Shown here: positions 36,874 through 44,795 of the stretch, in pieces
Position numbering within the stretch: position 1 is the stretch's first letter
Layout: each line of letters begins with the position of its first letter
Assembly: GCF_000384415.1 (NCBI RefSeq)
Contig: NZ_ARVU01000001.1
Location: 744,001-808,000 of the forward strand
Source: Cycloclasticus pugetii PS-1
Lineage (GTDB): Bacteria; Pseudomonadota; Gammaproteobacteria; Methylococcales; Cycloclasticaceae
DNA length: 64,000 nt
Direction of reading: 5' to 3'
Notes under the pieces: generated by a model
What the model was told of the DNA's origin: nothing
Databases searched by the model: none
Seen by the model: only the letters and a program-made list of their open reading frames with translations
Program-made: the position numbers and the translations under genes

Positions 36874-38208
36874 GTGCAAAAAAATAAATTTAACTTGCAA
36901 GATAAAGTCACCTCGTTGCTCTGGCCAGATGAAACAGGGCTGTCACCATTCCATCTACTGTTATTGAAAATATTACGTGTGGTATACGTGTCTGTCACAG
37001 ATTTAATGGAAGGGCAGCTAAGCCTAAGGGCGATGAGTTTGGTTTATACCACGCTGTTATCCATTGTGCCCTTATTGGCGTTGAGCTTTTCGGTGTTAAA
37101 AGCAATGGGTGTGCATAATGAAATTGAGCCTTTCCTATTTCAATTTTTAGCACCGCTTGGTGAGCAAGGCACCCAAATTGGTGAAAATATAATTGGGTTT
37201 ATCGATAATATAAAAGTCGGGGTGCTCGGCTCGGTTGGCTTAGGTTTGTTAATTTACACCGTTTTGTCGCTAGTCCAAAAAATAGAAAATGCATTCAATA
37301 TGATTTGGCATGTTGAAACGACCCGTAGCATTGGAGAGCGATTTAGTAGTTACTTGAGTGTTATTTTAATTGGCCCAGTTATGATGGTTTCTGCGATAGG
37401 GGTAACCGCTACCATCATGAGTTCCTCTATTGTGACTTATTTTGCGACCATCGAGCCTTTTGGTAGTTTGATTGTGCTAGCAACCAAATTGCTGCCTTAT
37501 CTCATGGTGATGGGCGCCTTTACATTTATCTATATGTTTGTGCCCAATACGCGTGTGCGCCTATCAGCGGCTTTAATCGGGGCAATCGTAGCAGGGTTTT
37601 TATGGGAATCATCAGGCCTTTTATTTGCAACATTTGTTGTTAATTCAACGAAGTACACAGCTATTTACTCCAGTTTTGCTGTAGTGATTATGCTGTTGAT
37701 TTGGCTCTATATCAGTTGGTTAATTTTACTGTTTGGCTCTAACCTTGCCTTTTATGTGCAAAACCCATCGTCTCTCAGGGTCGATAGGGGCGGTTTTGAA
37801 ATAAGTAATCGGGTTAAGGAACGCATTGCTCTATTGTTAATGCAATTGGTTGGTGAAAAACATTATGCAGGGGAGAAGCCGCCTACAATGGCTGATTTAA
37901 CCGGTGATATCTCTGCACCACATACAGTCGTTCGTTATGTTCTTAAAAAACTGATAGCGCAACATCTAGTGATAGGGACGAATGAGACACCGGTTGCTTA
38001 TTTACCGGCCAAATCATTGGATGTTTTACTATTAAGCGATGTTATACAAGCGGTTCGATGTGCAGAAGAAGACCACTTCTTGGCGGCTAATGTACTAACA
38101 TTAAAAAGCCAATCATTAGAGCTCGTTAATGGAATTGATAAGGCCATTAGTGCCTCTTTAGGCAATAAAACAGTGCGTGACTTGGTTGTTGATAGTAAGC
38201 AGCAGTGA
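36874..38208 (+). CDS. YihY/BrkB-family inner membrane protein
   Basis: The 444-residue protein has six or so membrane helices in its first 300 residues and a soluble C-terminal region. The family pattern is visible in LRAMSLVYTTLLSIVPLLAL, the middle NMIWHVETTRSIGERFSSYLS, and LLIWLYISWLILLFGSNLAF. Members are called virulence factor BrkB or, wrongly, ribonuclease BN; function is not established. The C-terminal extension includes a winged-helix-like segment (PTMADLTGDISAPHTVVRYVLKKL). The start is GTG with GGGAG upstream. Confidence 0.87.
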   Translation: MQKNKFNLQDKVTSLLWPDETGLSPFHLLLLKILRVVYVSVTDLMEGQLSLRAMSLVYTTLLSIVPLLALSFSVLKAMGVHNEIEPFLFQFLAPLGEQGTQIGENIIGFIDNIKVGVLGSVGLGLLIYTVLSLVQKIENAFNMIWHVETTRSIGERFSSYLSVILIGPVMMVSAIGVTATIMSSSIVTYFATIEPFGSLIVLATKLLPYLMVMGAFTFIYMFVPNTRVRLSAALIGAIVAGFLWESSGLLFATFVVNSTKYTAIYSSFAVVIMLLIWLYISWLILLFGSNLAFYVQNPSSLRVDRGGFEISNRVKERIALLLMQLVGEKHYAGEKPPTMADLTGDISAPHTVVRYVLKKLIAQHLVIGTNETPVAYLPAKSLDVLLLSDVIQAVRCAEEDHFLAANVLTLKSQSLELVNGIDKAISASLGNKTVRDLVVDSKQQ

Positions 38209-38277
38209 CTTTTTAAAGACGTTACCCGCAAGATGCTTTAAAATTCGGCGCTTAATTTAGAATTAGGTGTTCCGTCG

Positions 38278-39957
38278 ATGAATGATAAGAAGATTGAGTC
38301 AAGCCCGAGTAATTTTATACGTACTATTATCGATGCCGATATAGCGTCGGGCAAGCATCAGCAAGTCATCACACGTTTTCCGCCCGAACCAAATGGCTAT
38401 TTGCATATTGGGCACGCAAAATCTATTTGTCTTAATTTTGGTATTTCACAAGACTACAACAATTCTGTTTGTCATTTACGGTTTGATGATACAAACCCCG
38501 GTAAAGAAAAGTCAGAGTATATTGATGCTATTAAAGAAGATGTGCAATGGCTCGGTTTCGATTGGGGAGAGAACCTTCATCATACCTCTGACTACTTTGA
38601 TCAACTGTATGCCTATGCAGTTCAGCTGATAAAAAAAGGCAAGGCATATGTAGATAGCTTGTCTGCAGAAGACATTCGGCTTTACCGAGGTAATTTGACG
38701 GAACCCGGTAAAAATAGCCCATTTAGGGAGCGGTCCATTGATGAGAACATCGATTTATTAGAGCGCATGAAAAATGGGGAGTTTGCTGAAGGTGAGCATT
38801 TATTACGTGCAAAAATTGATATGGCAGCACCGAATATCAATATGCGTGACCCAGCCATTTACCGCATTAAAAATATGTCACACCCTATGACGGGTAATAA
38901 GTGGCATATCTACCCAATGTACGATTTTGCTCATTGTGTATCAGATGCCATTGAAGGCATTACACACTCGCTTTGTACGCTTGAATTTGAAGATCACCGT
39001 CCTTTGTATGATTGGTTTTTAGATGAATTGCAAACGCCGGTACACCCACAACAGATTGAGTTTTCTCGTTTAAACCTCGATTACACGGTTATGAGCAAAC
39101 GTAAACTGCACGAATTAGTAGAGGGCGGTTATGTTAATGGCTGGGATGACCCACGGTTACCAACGCTAAGCGGAATGCGTCGACGCGGTTATACGGCCAA
39201 TGCTATACGTGATTTTTGTTCACGAATTGGGGTTACCAAAAAAGATAATATTGTTGAAATGAGCGTGTTAGAAAACTCATTACGAGAAGATTTAGATGAT
39301 AACTCGCCCAGAGCATTGGCGGTTTTAGACCCTATTAAGTTAGTTATTGATAACTATCCAGAAGATCAAGAAGAAATATTACGTGGCGTCAATCATCCCA
39401 AAAAGCCGGAACAGGGGCAGCGTGATATTCCCTTCTCCAAGGTGTTATATATTGAACGAAGCGACTACATGGAAGGTGCTCCAAAGAAATTTTTCCGCTT
39501 AACCGAAGGCCGTGAAGTGAGGCTGCGCTTTGCTTACTATGTCACGTGCACCCATGTTGTGAAAGATGCAAACGGTGAGGTAACAGAAGTTCACTGTACC
39601 TACGACCCTGAAACGCGCGGTGGAAAGTCGGAAGATGGTCGTAAGGTAAAAGGCACCATTCATTGGGTATCAGCAAAACACTCAGTTAACGCAGAAGTCA
39701 GGCAATACGATCGTTTGTTTAGCATTCCTGCGCCAGCCTCAGAAAGTGATCAGGACTATAAAACGTTTATTAATAACGAGTCAGTACAGGTACTAAAAAA
39801 TTGCCAGCTAGAAGCATCGTTATCCACTGCGGGATCATCAGCTTATCAATTTGAACGTCAAGGGTATTTTTGCCAAGACAGTGTGGACTCAACACCAGAA
39901 AACCTTGTGTTTAATCGAATTGTAACGCTGAGAGATTCTTGGGCTAAAAAGAAGTAA
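38278..39957 (+). CDS. glnS: Glutaminyl-tRNA synthetase
   Basis: GlnS charges tRNA-Gln directly. The 559-residue product is of normal length. It has the HIGH motif in [15 protein letters not shown], the KMSKS-like VMSKRKL, and the segment RFPPEPNG preceding HIGH that separates GlnRS from GluRS. The C-terminal anticodon-binding beta-barrels include [27 protein letters not shown]. It is transcribed alone and ends before a strong terminator. Confidence 0.96.
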   Translation: MNDKKIESSPSNFIRTIIDADIASGKHQQVITRFPPEPNGYLHIGHAKSICLNFGISQDYNNSVCHLRFDDTNPGKEKSEYIDAIKEDVQWLGFDWGENLHHTSDYFDQLYAYAVQLIKKGKAYVDSLSAEDIRLYRGNLTEPGKNSPFRERSIDENIDLLERMKNGEFAEGEHLLRAKIDMAAPNINMRDPAIYRIKNMSHPMTGNKWHIYPMYDFAHCVSDAIEGITHSLCTLEFEDHRPLYDWFLDELQTPVHPQQIEFSRLNLDYTVMSKRKLHELVEGGYVNGWDDPRLPTLSGMRRRGYTANAIRDFCSRIGVTKKDNIVEMSVLENSLREDLDDNSPRALAVLDPIKLVIDNYPEDQEEILRGVNHPKKPEQGQRDIPFSKVLYIERSDYMEGAPKKFFRLTEGREVRLRFAYYVTCTHVVKDANGEVTEVHCTYDPETRGGKSEDGRKVKGTIHWVSAKHSVNAEVRQYDRLFSIPAPASESDQDYKTFINNESVQVLKNCQLEASLSTAGSSAYQFERQGYFCQDSVDSTPENLVFNRIVTLRDSWAKKK

Positions 39958-40040
39958 ATGGGTTGTTACTAAACAAGGAAACAGTGTTAATCACCAAGTC
40001 ATCTGGTGAATAAATGCTTGGCTGAAAAAACAGTGTATTT

Positions 40041-40075
40041 AAAAAGCCCAACCGCCGATGGTGGTTGGGCTTTTT
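40041..40075. terminator. Strong bidirectional terminator between glnS and ompW
   Basis: AAAAAGCCCAACC at 40041-40053 pairs perfectly with GGTTGGGCTTTTT at 40063-40075; the stem can extend inward by three more pairs (one G-T) to a three-base loop. A-tract and T-tract on the two sides let it serve the convergent genes glnS (+) and ompW (-). Confidence 0.9.
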
Positions 40076-40091
40076 AAGGCGACAACATTTT

Positions 40092-40757
40092 TTAGAATGT
40101 ACGGCCTATACCAATACCCCAAACGATAGGGTCTATATCAATATCTACTTTGATATTGGCGCCATTTTTAATATGCGCATCCGCTTCGATATCAATGTAC
40201 TTAACATCAAAGTTAACAAACCAGGTGTCATTCAGGTCAATATCAACACCTGCTTGTGCAGCAAGTCCCCATGAATCATCTATCTCAAGGTCTGCTCCGG
40301 GTGCATCTAAAGCCCCTTTTACAGTCGAGTCAAAGAAGTGAGTATAGTTAATACCGGCGCCTACATAAGGGCGGATATTTGATGTTGGTGCAAAATGATA
40401 TTGCAAGGTTAGAGTAGGTGGTAATACTTTAGTATCGCCAATTTGGTTTAAGCCACCTAAAGAACCACCAGCATCAACTTTATGCTCGGTGTACGCTAAA
40501 ATCAGCTCTAAACCCCAATGAGGATCGAGCATATAGGTAAAGTCTAGCTCTGGCATAATGTCTGAATCAACAAACGCGCCACTGCCAGCTACCGATGCGC
40601 CATTTATACTGACACTGCTACTGTCGTCTTGAGGGTCAACACTAATAATTCGACCTCGAACAATAAGGTCACCCGTTTCATAAGATAACGAAGGTGTTGC
40701 TACAACAGTTAAACCTAAGGCCGCACATAAAACAGTCGTGTTTTTGATAAGCTTCAT
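40092..40757 (-). CDS. ompW: OmpW-family outer membrane protein
   Basis: OmpW proteins are eight-stranded outer-membrane barrels with a hydrophobic channel. The 221-residue precursor has a signal peptide (TTVLCAALGLTVVATPSLSY) and the family pattern: GDLIVRGRIISVDP at the mature N-terminus, FTYMLDPHWGLELILAYT, LPPTLTLQYHF, RPYVGAGINYTHFF, and a C-terminal aromatic (IGIGRTF). In some bacteria the relative AlkL admits hydrocarbons, and in E. coli ompW responds to FNR. An FNR-like box lies about 85 bases upstream here, and a ring-hydroxylating dioxygenase is next door. Confidence 0.93.
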   Translation of the reverse strand: MKLIKNTTVLCAALGLTVVATPSLSYETGDLIVRGRIISVDPQDDSSSVSINGASVAGSGAFVDSDIMPELDFTYMLDPHWGLELILAYTEHKVDAGGSLGGLNQIGDTKVLPPTLTLQYHFAPTSNIRPYVGAGINYTHFFDSTVKGALDAPGADLEIDDSWGLAAQAGVDIDLNDTWFVNFDVKYIDIEADAHIKNGANIKVDIDIDPIVWGIGIGRTF

Positions 40758-40840
40758 TCATCCATCTCCATAGTTAAGAATTGTTAAAAGCCAAAGCGGC
40801 TAATGACAAATACCTTAGTAAAGAGGCTGTGTTTTCTTCT

Positions 40841-40854
40841 ATGATCTATATCAG
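40841..40854 (-). promoter_or_regulatory. FNR-like box upstream of ompW
   Basis: ATGAT-N4-ATCAG at 40841-40854 keeps the TGAT...ATCA core of the FNR consensus with the outer base changed in each half. It lies about 85-97 bases before the ompW start on the minus strand. FNR control of ompW is known in E. coli; here it is inferred from the sequence. Confidence 0.5.
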
Positions 40855-40982
40855 AGATCGGCGAAATGCATCTCTACAGAGGGGTGAACGCTAATTAAAA
40901 TGAGATGAGTCAATTTTTTTAAAAAAATGACGGCAAAAACTTAGTGCTTAAAGCTCTAATAGTTAAGGTTTATGGCCCTGAT

Positions 40983-41051
40983 TTTTTACAGGTGGTTATC
41001 ATTCCTAAGGTTGCGTTGTTAAGGCATTGGCTGAAAAACCACCTGTAAAAA
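40983..41051. repeat. Inverted repeat with 15-bp arms downstream of the dioxygenase genes
   Basis: TTTTTACAGGTGGTT at 40983-40997 is the exact reverse complement of AACCACCTGTAAAAA at 41037-41051, with a 39-base interior. In either strand the T run opens the stem and the A run closes it, so it is not a standard terminator. It could be an mRNA 3'-end structure for the dioxygenase transcript or a small repeat element; I saw no second copy in the window. Confidence 0.7.
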
Positions 41052-41074
41052 TTTAACAGGCTATTGGGTTGTTT

Positions 41075-41617
41075 TTATAAGAAAACGTTAAGGTTTTTGC
41101 TTAATAACGAGGTGAAGTCAGGTGTTATTTTGCGTTTAGCAACCTTAAAAGAACCATCGGCTTCGCGTAAGACATCATCCCGTTTGGCAAGTAACCAATA
41201 CTCTTCACGCTCTAATCTGCTTCTGTAAACTAATGTATTAGATCTCACCTTGATTTCACCTGCGGCGTCGCCTAGCTCCACTTCAACATTAGAAACAATA
41301 TGTCGATAGCGTGTGCGTGGGTCTTCTGCCCAAGCGGCGCCACTATGAAGCCTTGCCACACGTAATTGTAAACTGGGCAAGGTTTCATTGTAATGGTTCA
41401 TATTGCTGGTTGAATCGGGTTTTTCATCCTTGCGAAACACGCTTTCTCTTGCGGGCATCCAGTACTGTAAGTCTTCCGCTAGCATCGAAAACCAAGTTTC
41501 ATAGTCTTCATCGTCTAATGCGCGTGCTTCTTGATTATAAAATTGGTTTACTTTATACCAAAGTAACATTTGATCAGTATCAGTCATTTTAGTTTGTGTG
41601 TTTGTTGTTGTAGTCAT
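41075..41617 (-). CDS. Ring-hydroxylating dioxygenase beta subunit
   Basis: The 180-residue product is the NTF2-fold beta subunit that forms the alpha3-beta3 core of Rieske non-haem oxygenases. Family features are the N-terminal VNQFYNQEARALDDEDYETWFSML, the middle RLHSGAAWAEDPRTRYRHIVSNVEVE and the end LAKRDDVLREADGSFKVAKRKI. It lies 12 bases after the alpha gene in the usual order. Substrate cannot be read from the beta subunit. No ferredoxin or reductase follows. Confidence 0.93.
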   Translation of the reverse strand: MTTTTNTQTKMTDTDQMLLWYKVNQFYNQEARALDDEDYETWFSMLAEDLQYWMPARESVFRKDEKPDSTSNMNHYNETLPSLQLRVARLHSGAAWAEDPRTRYRHIVSNVEVELGDAAGEIKVRSNTLVYRSRLEREEYWLLAKRDDVLREADGSFKVAKRKITPDFTSLLSKNLNVFL

Positions 41618-41629
41618 CTGAATTACCCC

Positions 41630-42937
41630 TTAACGGAACTTAGGAATATCGTCCCAAGAATCGGCGCTTAAATAGTCCATCCAGCGTTGATAAAACGCTA
41701 ATTGATTAACATCGCTGTACATTGGCTTACTGATGTTGCCAGGTAATTCGGGGTCATCTCGGCGACTGGTTCCTGATCTTAATCCATAGTGCAGGCTTTG
41801 TTTTCGGGTTACAACGCCTTCATTGGCTTGAGTAGCATTTTCCCAGTTTTCACCATCGTCCATTTCAAAAATACCACTGGGTGAAAAGGTCATTACACAG
41901 GCGTTTTGAACAATTTCCCTGATATGGTCAGGCATGCTTTTGTTAACCATCGTCCAAGCACGTAATTCAAATTGTCTTGGGCCCTTTGGTAACCAAGTTC
42001 TCATGGTGTTAATGCCGGGTAAAAATGAAAAATTGGGGAAAACCGTTGCCGATATAACCGAGCCATATAATTTACGAGCACGAAGCTCACCAAGGCGTTT
42101 AGCCATGTTTTTACGCTCATTCTCAAAGTATTCGACCAACGTTGGGTCACCACTGGATATAAGTGCTAAAGTGCCCACACCATCGGTGCCGCCTTCCCAG
42201 CCATGGCCATTTGCGTTGGCATGAAAAGATTCAGGGTCGACTGGCATGTACTCAGGTACTTCGCCACCTTTACTAACCGCTCTTGTACCGGAGGCATGTG
42301 TCCAACCAACATGAAGTGAGTCGCCAACAAAGTTTTCGGCACCGAACTTCCAGTTAGCGTTGTACATATTTTTGATGCAACCACCAATAAATTCGGTTCC
42401 TTCTTCGGTTTGGTCAAGAATAACATCTAAATACCAGCGAAAATCGCCCAAAAAGTCTTCTAGTCTGGGTGCTTCATCATCAAAACAAGCAAATACCAAT
42501 CCTTTGTAGGTTTCAACACGTGCATTTTGTAAACCGTGTTCAGCTTTATTAATATACCCTTCGTAATGCGTTTCTTCATGCATCCCCAATAGGGCGCCAT
42601 CGGTGCCAAAAGCCCATCCATGATAATTACAAGTAAACTGCCTAGCTTGCCCGCGGTCTGCAAAGCAAATACGGTTGCCACGATGAGTGCATGAATTGGT
42701 AAACACATGGATATTGCCATCTTTGTGGCGAGAAACAATCACGTTATCTTGTCCCATATAGGTAGTAACAAAATCACCTGTGTTTTTTACCTGACTTTCA
42801 TGAGCGACAAATAACCATGATTTAGCAAATAGTTTTTCGAGCTCCAGCTGGTAAATCCAATCTTCCCAAAAAATACGTCGGTCGATGCGACCATTTTGTA
42901 GATCAACCATCGACTTAAGTTCTTCAATCCGGCTCAT
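41630..42937 (-). CDS. Ring-hydroxylating dioxygenase alpha subunit (Rieske oxygenase)
   Basis: The alpha subunit holds the Rieske [2Fe-2S] cluster and the mononuclear iron that adds O2 to an aromatic ring. The 435-residue protein has the Rieske motif C-x-H-x17-C-x2-H (Cys83, His85, Cys103, His106) and the iron ligands D206-x2-H209-x4-H214 (GDSLHVGWTH), with the third-ligand region EMDDGENWENATQ near the C-terminus. The family includes naphthalene, biphenyl and related dioxygenases; the exact substrate is not readable. It is divergent from a meta-cleavage-type hydrolase, so an aromatic catabolic role is likely. Confidence 0.94.
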   Translation of the reverse strand: MSRIEELKSMVDLQNGRIDRRIFWEDWIYQLELEKLFAKSWLFVAHESQVKNTGDFVTTYMGQDNVIVSRHKDGNIHVFTNSCTHRGNRICFADRGQARQFTCNYHGWAFGTDGALLGMHEETHYEGYINKAEHGLQNARVETYKGLVFACFDDEAPRLEDFLGDFRWYLDVILDQTEEGTEFIGGCIKNMYNANWKFGAENFVGDSLHVGWTHASGTRAVSKGGEVPEYMPVDPESFHANANGHGWEGGTDGVGTLALISSGDPTLVEYFENERKNMAKRLGELRARKLYGSVISATVFPNFSFLPGINTMRTWLPKGPRQFELRAWTMVNKSMPDHIREIVQNACVMTFSPSGIFEMDDGENWENATQANEGVVTRKQSLHYGLRSGTSRRDDPELPGNISKPMYSDVNQLAFYQRWMDYLSADSWDDIPKFR

Positions 42938-42976
42938 TTGTCTTATTCTCCAGTGTGTTGTATTTAAATTTAAACC

Positions 42977-42992
42977 AAACTATCATTAGTTT
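42977..42992. promoter_or_regulatory. Palindromic operator candidate between dioxygenase and hydrolase
   Basis: AAACTATCATTAGTTT is a perfect inverted repeat with 6-bp arms and a four-base centre, in the 131-base divergent promoter region. A second, weaker AATAT-N4-ATATT repeat follows at 43005-43018. Dimeric regulators commonly bind such sites. No regulator gene is adjacent. Confidence 0.5.
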
Positions 42993-43068
42993 TAACTTTA
43001 TAAGAATATCTTAATATTGGATGTTCAACAACAAATCAGCAAACACAATTTAAAATAAGGAGAACACA

Positions 43069-43938
43069 ATGAGCAGTATCTGGACAGATCTTATGGGCGT
43101 GGAGTACAGCCAGAAATATTACGATGTTAAGGGTATTAAAACCCGTGTTATAGAGGCAGGTAGTGGTCCCGTTTTAATTTTTTTACATGGAACCGGCGGG
43201 CATGCTGAGGCCTACGTTAGAAATATTGAAGAACACGCGAAACACTTTCATGTTTATGCCTACGACATGATTGGTCACGGCTATACAGATAGACCCGACT
43301 GTGAATACGATATGGATGATTTTGTTGAACATTTGGTTAACTTTATAGACACAATAGGGGCGGATAAAGTGTATTTGTCTGGCGAATCGTTAGGGGCAAT
43401 GGTGGCATCGTGGACAGCTATAAAACACCCTGAAAGAGTTATTAAACTAGTACAAAATACGGGTATCCTAATGGCACCGAACGGTGAAGGGAAAGCTGAG
43501 TTAGCCGATGCGCTGGAACGTTCAAAAAAAGCAGCGGGTCAATTAACTAAAGAGATCGTGCGAGCTAGAATGAGCTGGTTGATGGCTGAGCCTGAAAAAA
43601 CATTAACTGACGAGATTATAGATGTTCGTTATCAAATCTATGATCAGCCCGGTATGTTGCCGGTGATGGGGAAAATTGCCAATAGTATTTTAGGGGGTGT
43701 TATTAATGATCAATGGTGCGATAAATGGGTTAACCCTGAATCCATGCGCAACATTCAATGCCCTGCATTGGTTTTATGGACACGACACAACCCAGGTCAG
43801 CCTGTTGAGTTAGCGCAAGAAGGCATGAAGAAAATTCCTAATGCACGGATGATTATTTTGGAACAAAGCGCGCATTGGCCGCAATGGGAAGAACCAGAAG
43901 AGTTCAATAAACTGCATTTAGAATTCTTGCTCGAATAA
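43069..43938 (+). CDS. Alpha/beta hydrolase resembling meta-cleavage product hydrolases
   Basis: The 289-residue protein is similar to enzymes such as BphD that split the carbon-carbon bond of ring-fission products. It has the oxyanion segment FLHGTGG (about 38-44), the nucleophile elbow GESLGA with Ser107, and the catalytic His in SAHWPQWEEPEEFN. The acid position, where BphD reads GRDD, is TRHN here, so the expected Asp appears as Asn. The start has AAGGAGA just upstream. It is divergent from a Rieske dioxygenase, but no extradiol dioxygenase lies in this window. Confidence 0.85.
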   Translation: MSSIWTDLMGVEYSQKYYDVKGIKTRVIEAGSGPVLIFLHGTGGHAEAYVRNIEEHAKHFHVYAYDMIGHGYTDRPDCEYDMDDFVEHLVNFIDTIGADKVYLSGESLGAMVASWTAIKHPERVIKLVQNTGILMAPNGEGKAELADALERSKKAAGQLTKEIVRARMSWLMAEPEKTLTDEIIDVRYQIYDQPGMLPVMGKIANSILGGVINDQWCDKWVNPESMRNIQCPALVLWTRHNPGQPVELAQEGMKKIPNARMIILEQSAHWPQWEEPEEFNKLHLEFLLE

Positions 43939-43984
43939 TCCAACTTTATCGCTCTGTGTTAAGAGAGGTGGCGTTAAGGTAATA

Positions 43985-44002
43985 ATCGCAAAAAATTGCG
44001 AT
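43985..44002 (+). other. Hairpin downstream of the hydrolase
   Basis: ATCGCAA at 43985-43991 pairs with TTGCGAT at 43996-44002 around four As. No T run follows. It lies 47 bases past the hydrolase stop and 46 before the terminator below, so it may protect the transcript end. Confidence 0.4.
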
Positions 44003-44047
44003 AAATCATTTCGTTTGTTTCTTTGTGTGTTATTTTTTAGTTAAGCG

Positions 44048-44073
44048 AGTCGCCTTTCTATAGGCGACTTTTT
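44048..44073 (+). terminator. Rho-independent terminator after the hydrolase
   Basis: AGTCGCC at 44048-44054 pairs with GGCGACT at 44063-44069 around an eight-base loop and is followed directly by TTTT. It ends the hydrolase transcript just before the zinc-ribbon gene; a TTG start proposed at 44072 for that gene would fall in the T run and is rejected. Confidence 0.8.
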
Positions 44074-44095
44074 GAAAACTAAACCGGAGAATGAA

Positions 44096-44614
44096 ATGAA
44101 AAACCAACAAAGCAGTGATTTTATTGATGTACTCGGTGCAGTTTACGAAAGGCTATTTGAACAGGTTGTCGAGGGCTTTCATAAAGCGGAAAAAGCCTCT
44201 GCACCGGTGCTTCATCAACTAATAGATGATGCAAAAGAAGAAGCCGTTAAGCTCGAAAAGGTTACTAGGGATGAAGGCGAAAAGTTAGCTCAATGGTTAA
44301 AGCAAGATATTCATGAAGCGGCTCATTACCTTACAGAAACAGGGCAAGAGTTAGAAGACTGGCTTGGTTTTGAAAGCAATATCTTGCAAAGTGTAGCCTT
44401 AGAAAAGCTACTTAAAACGGCAGATAAGGCAACGGTACAAATGTTGGCGCTAAAAATGGAATTGGCCCGGCGCATGACTCCACACACGGGTGAAGTAACA
44501 GGGGCGGGTACGCTGGTGTGTGATAAATGCGGCGAGAAACTACATTTCCATAAAGCCGGTAAAATTCCTCCTTGTCCAAAATGCCACGCCACTGAGTTTC
44601 ACCGTGGGCATTAA
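44096..44614 (+). CDS. Zinc-ribbon protein of the YbeL/DUF1451 type
   Basis: The 172-residue protein has a charged, helical N-terminal region of about 130 residues and a C-terminal zinc ribbon with two CxxC pairs (CDKCGEKLHF, then CPKCHATEFHRG). This layout matches the YbeL-like DUF1451 family, whose role is not established. I chose the ATG at 44096, which has CCGGAGA upstream; the longer frame starts inside the terminator. It appears to be monocistronic. Confidence 0.78.
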   Translation: MKNQQSSDFIDVLGAVYERLFEQVVEGFHKAEKASAPVLHQLIDDAKEEAVKLEKVTRDEGEKLAQWLKQDIHEAAHYLTETGQELEDWLGFESNILQSVALEKLLKTADKATVQMLALKMELARRMTPHTGEVTGAGTLVCDKCGEKLHFHKAGKIPPCPKCHATEFHRGH

Positions 44615-44795
44615 ATAATTCCTGTCTGGCTTAACGAGGCTTATTGCTCATAACCAGCAAGGTAAGATAGCACCATTTTCATACCTTAATGGGGCGGTTG
44701 ATTAGTGGTAAGCCTTAACAAGGCCGGTGGTCACTAACTGGGTATTTGTTATGCCTTAAAACCCCAAATAATTTTAAGAGAGAAAGTTTCAGCTA

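Larger units (their letters stand above)
40758..41074. other. Intergenic region between ompW and the dioxygenase beta gene
   Basis: This stretch has no credible ORF. It holds the ompW promoter region with the FNR-like box near the left end and a long inverted repeat at 40983-41051 nearer the dioxygenase stop. Confidence 0.6.
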
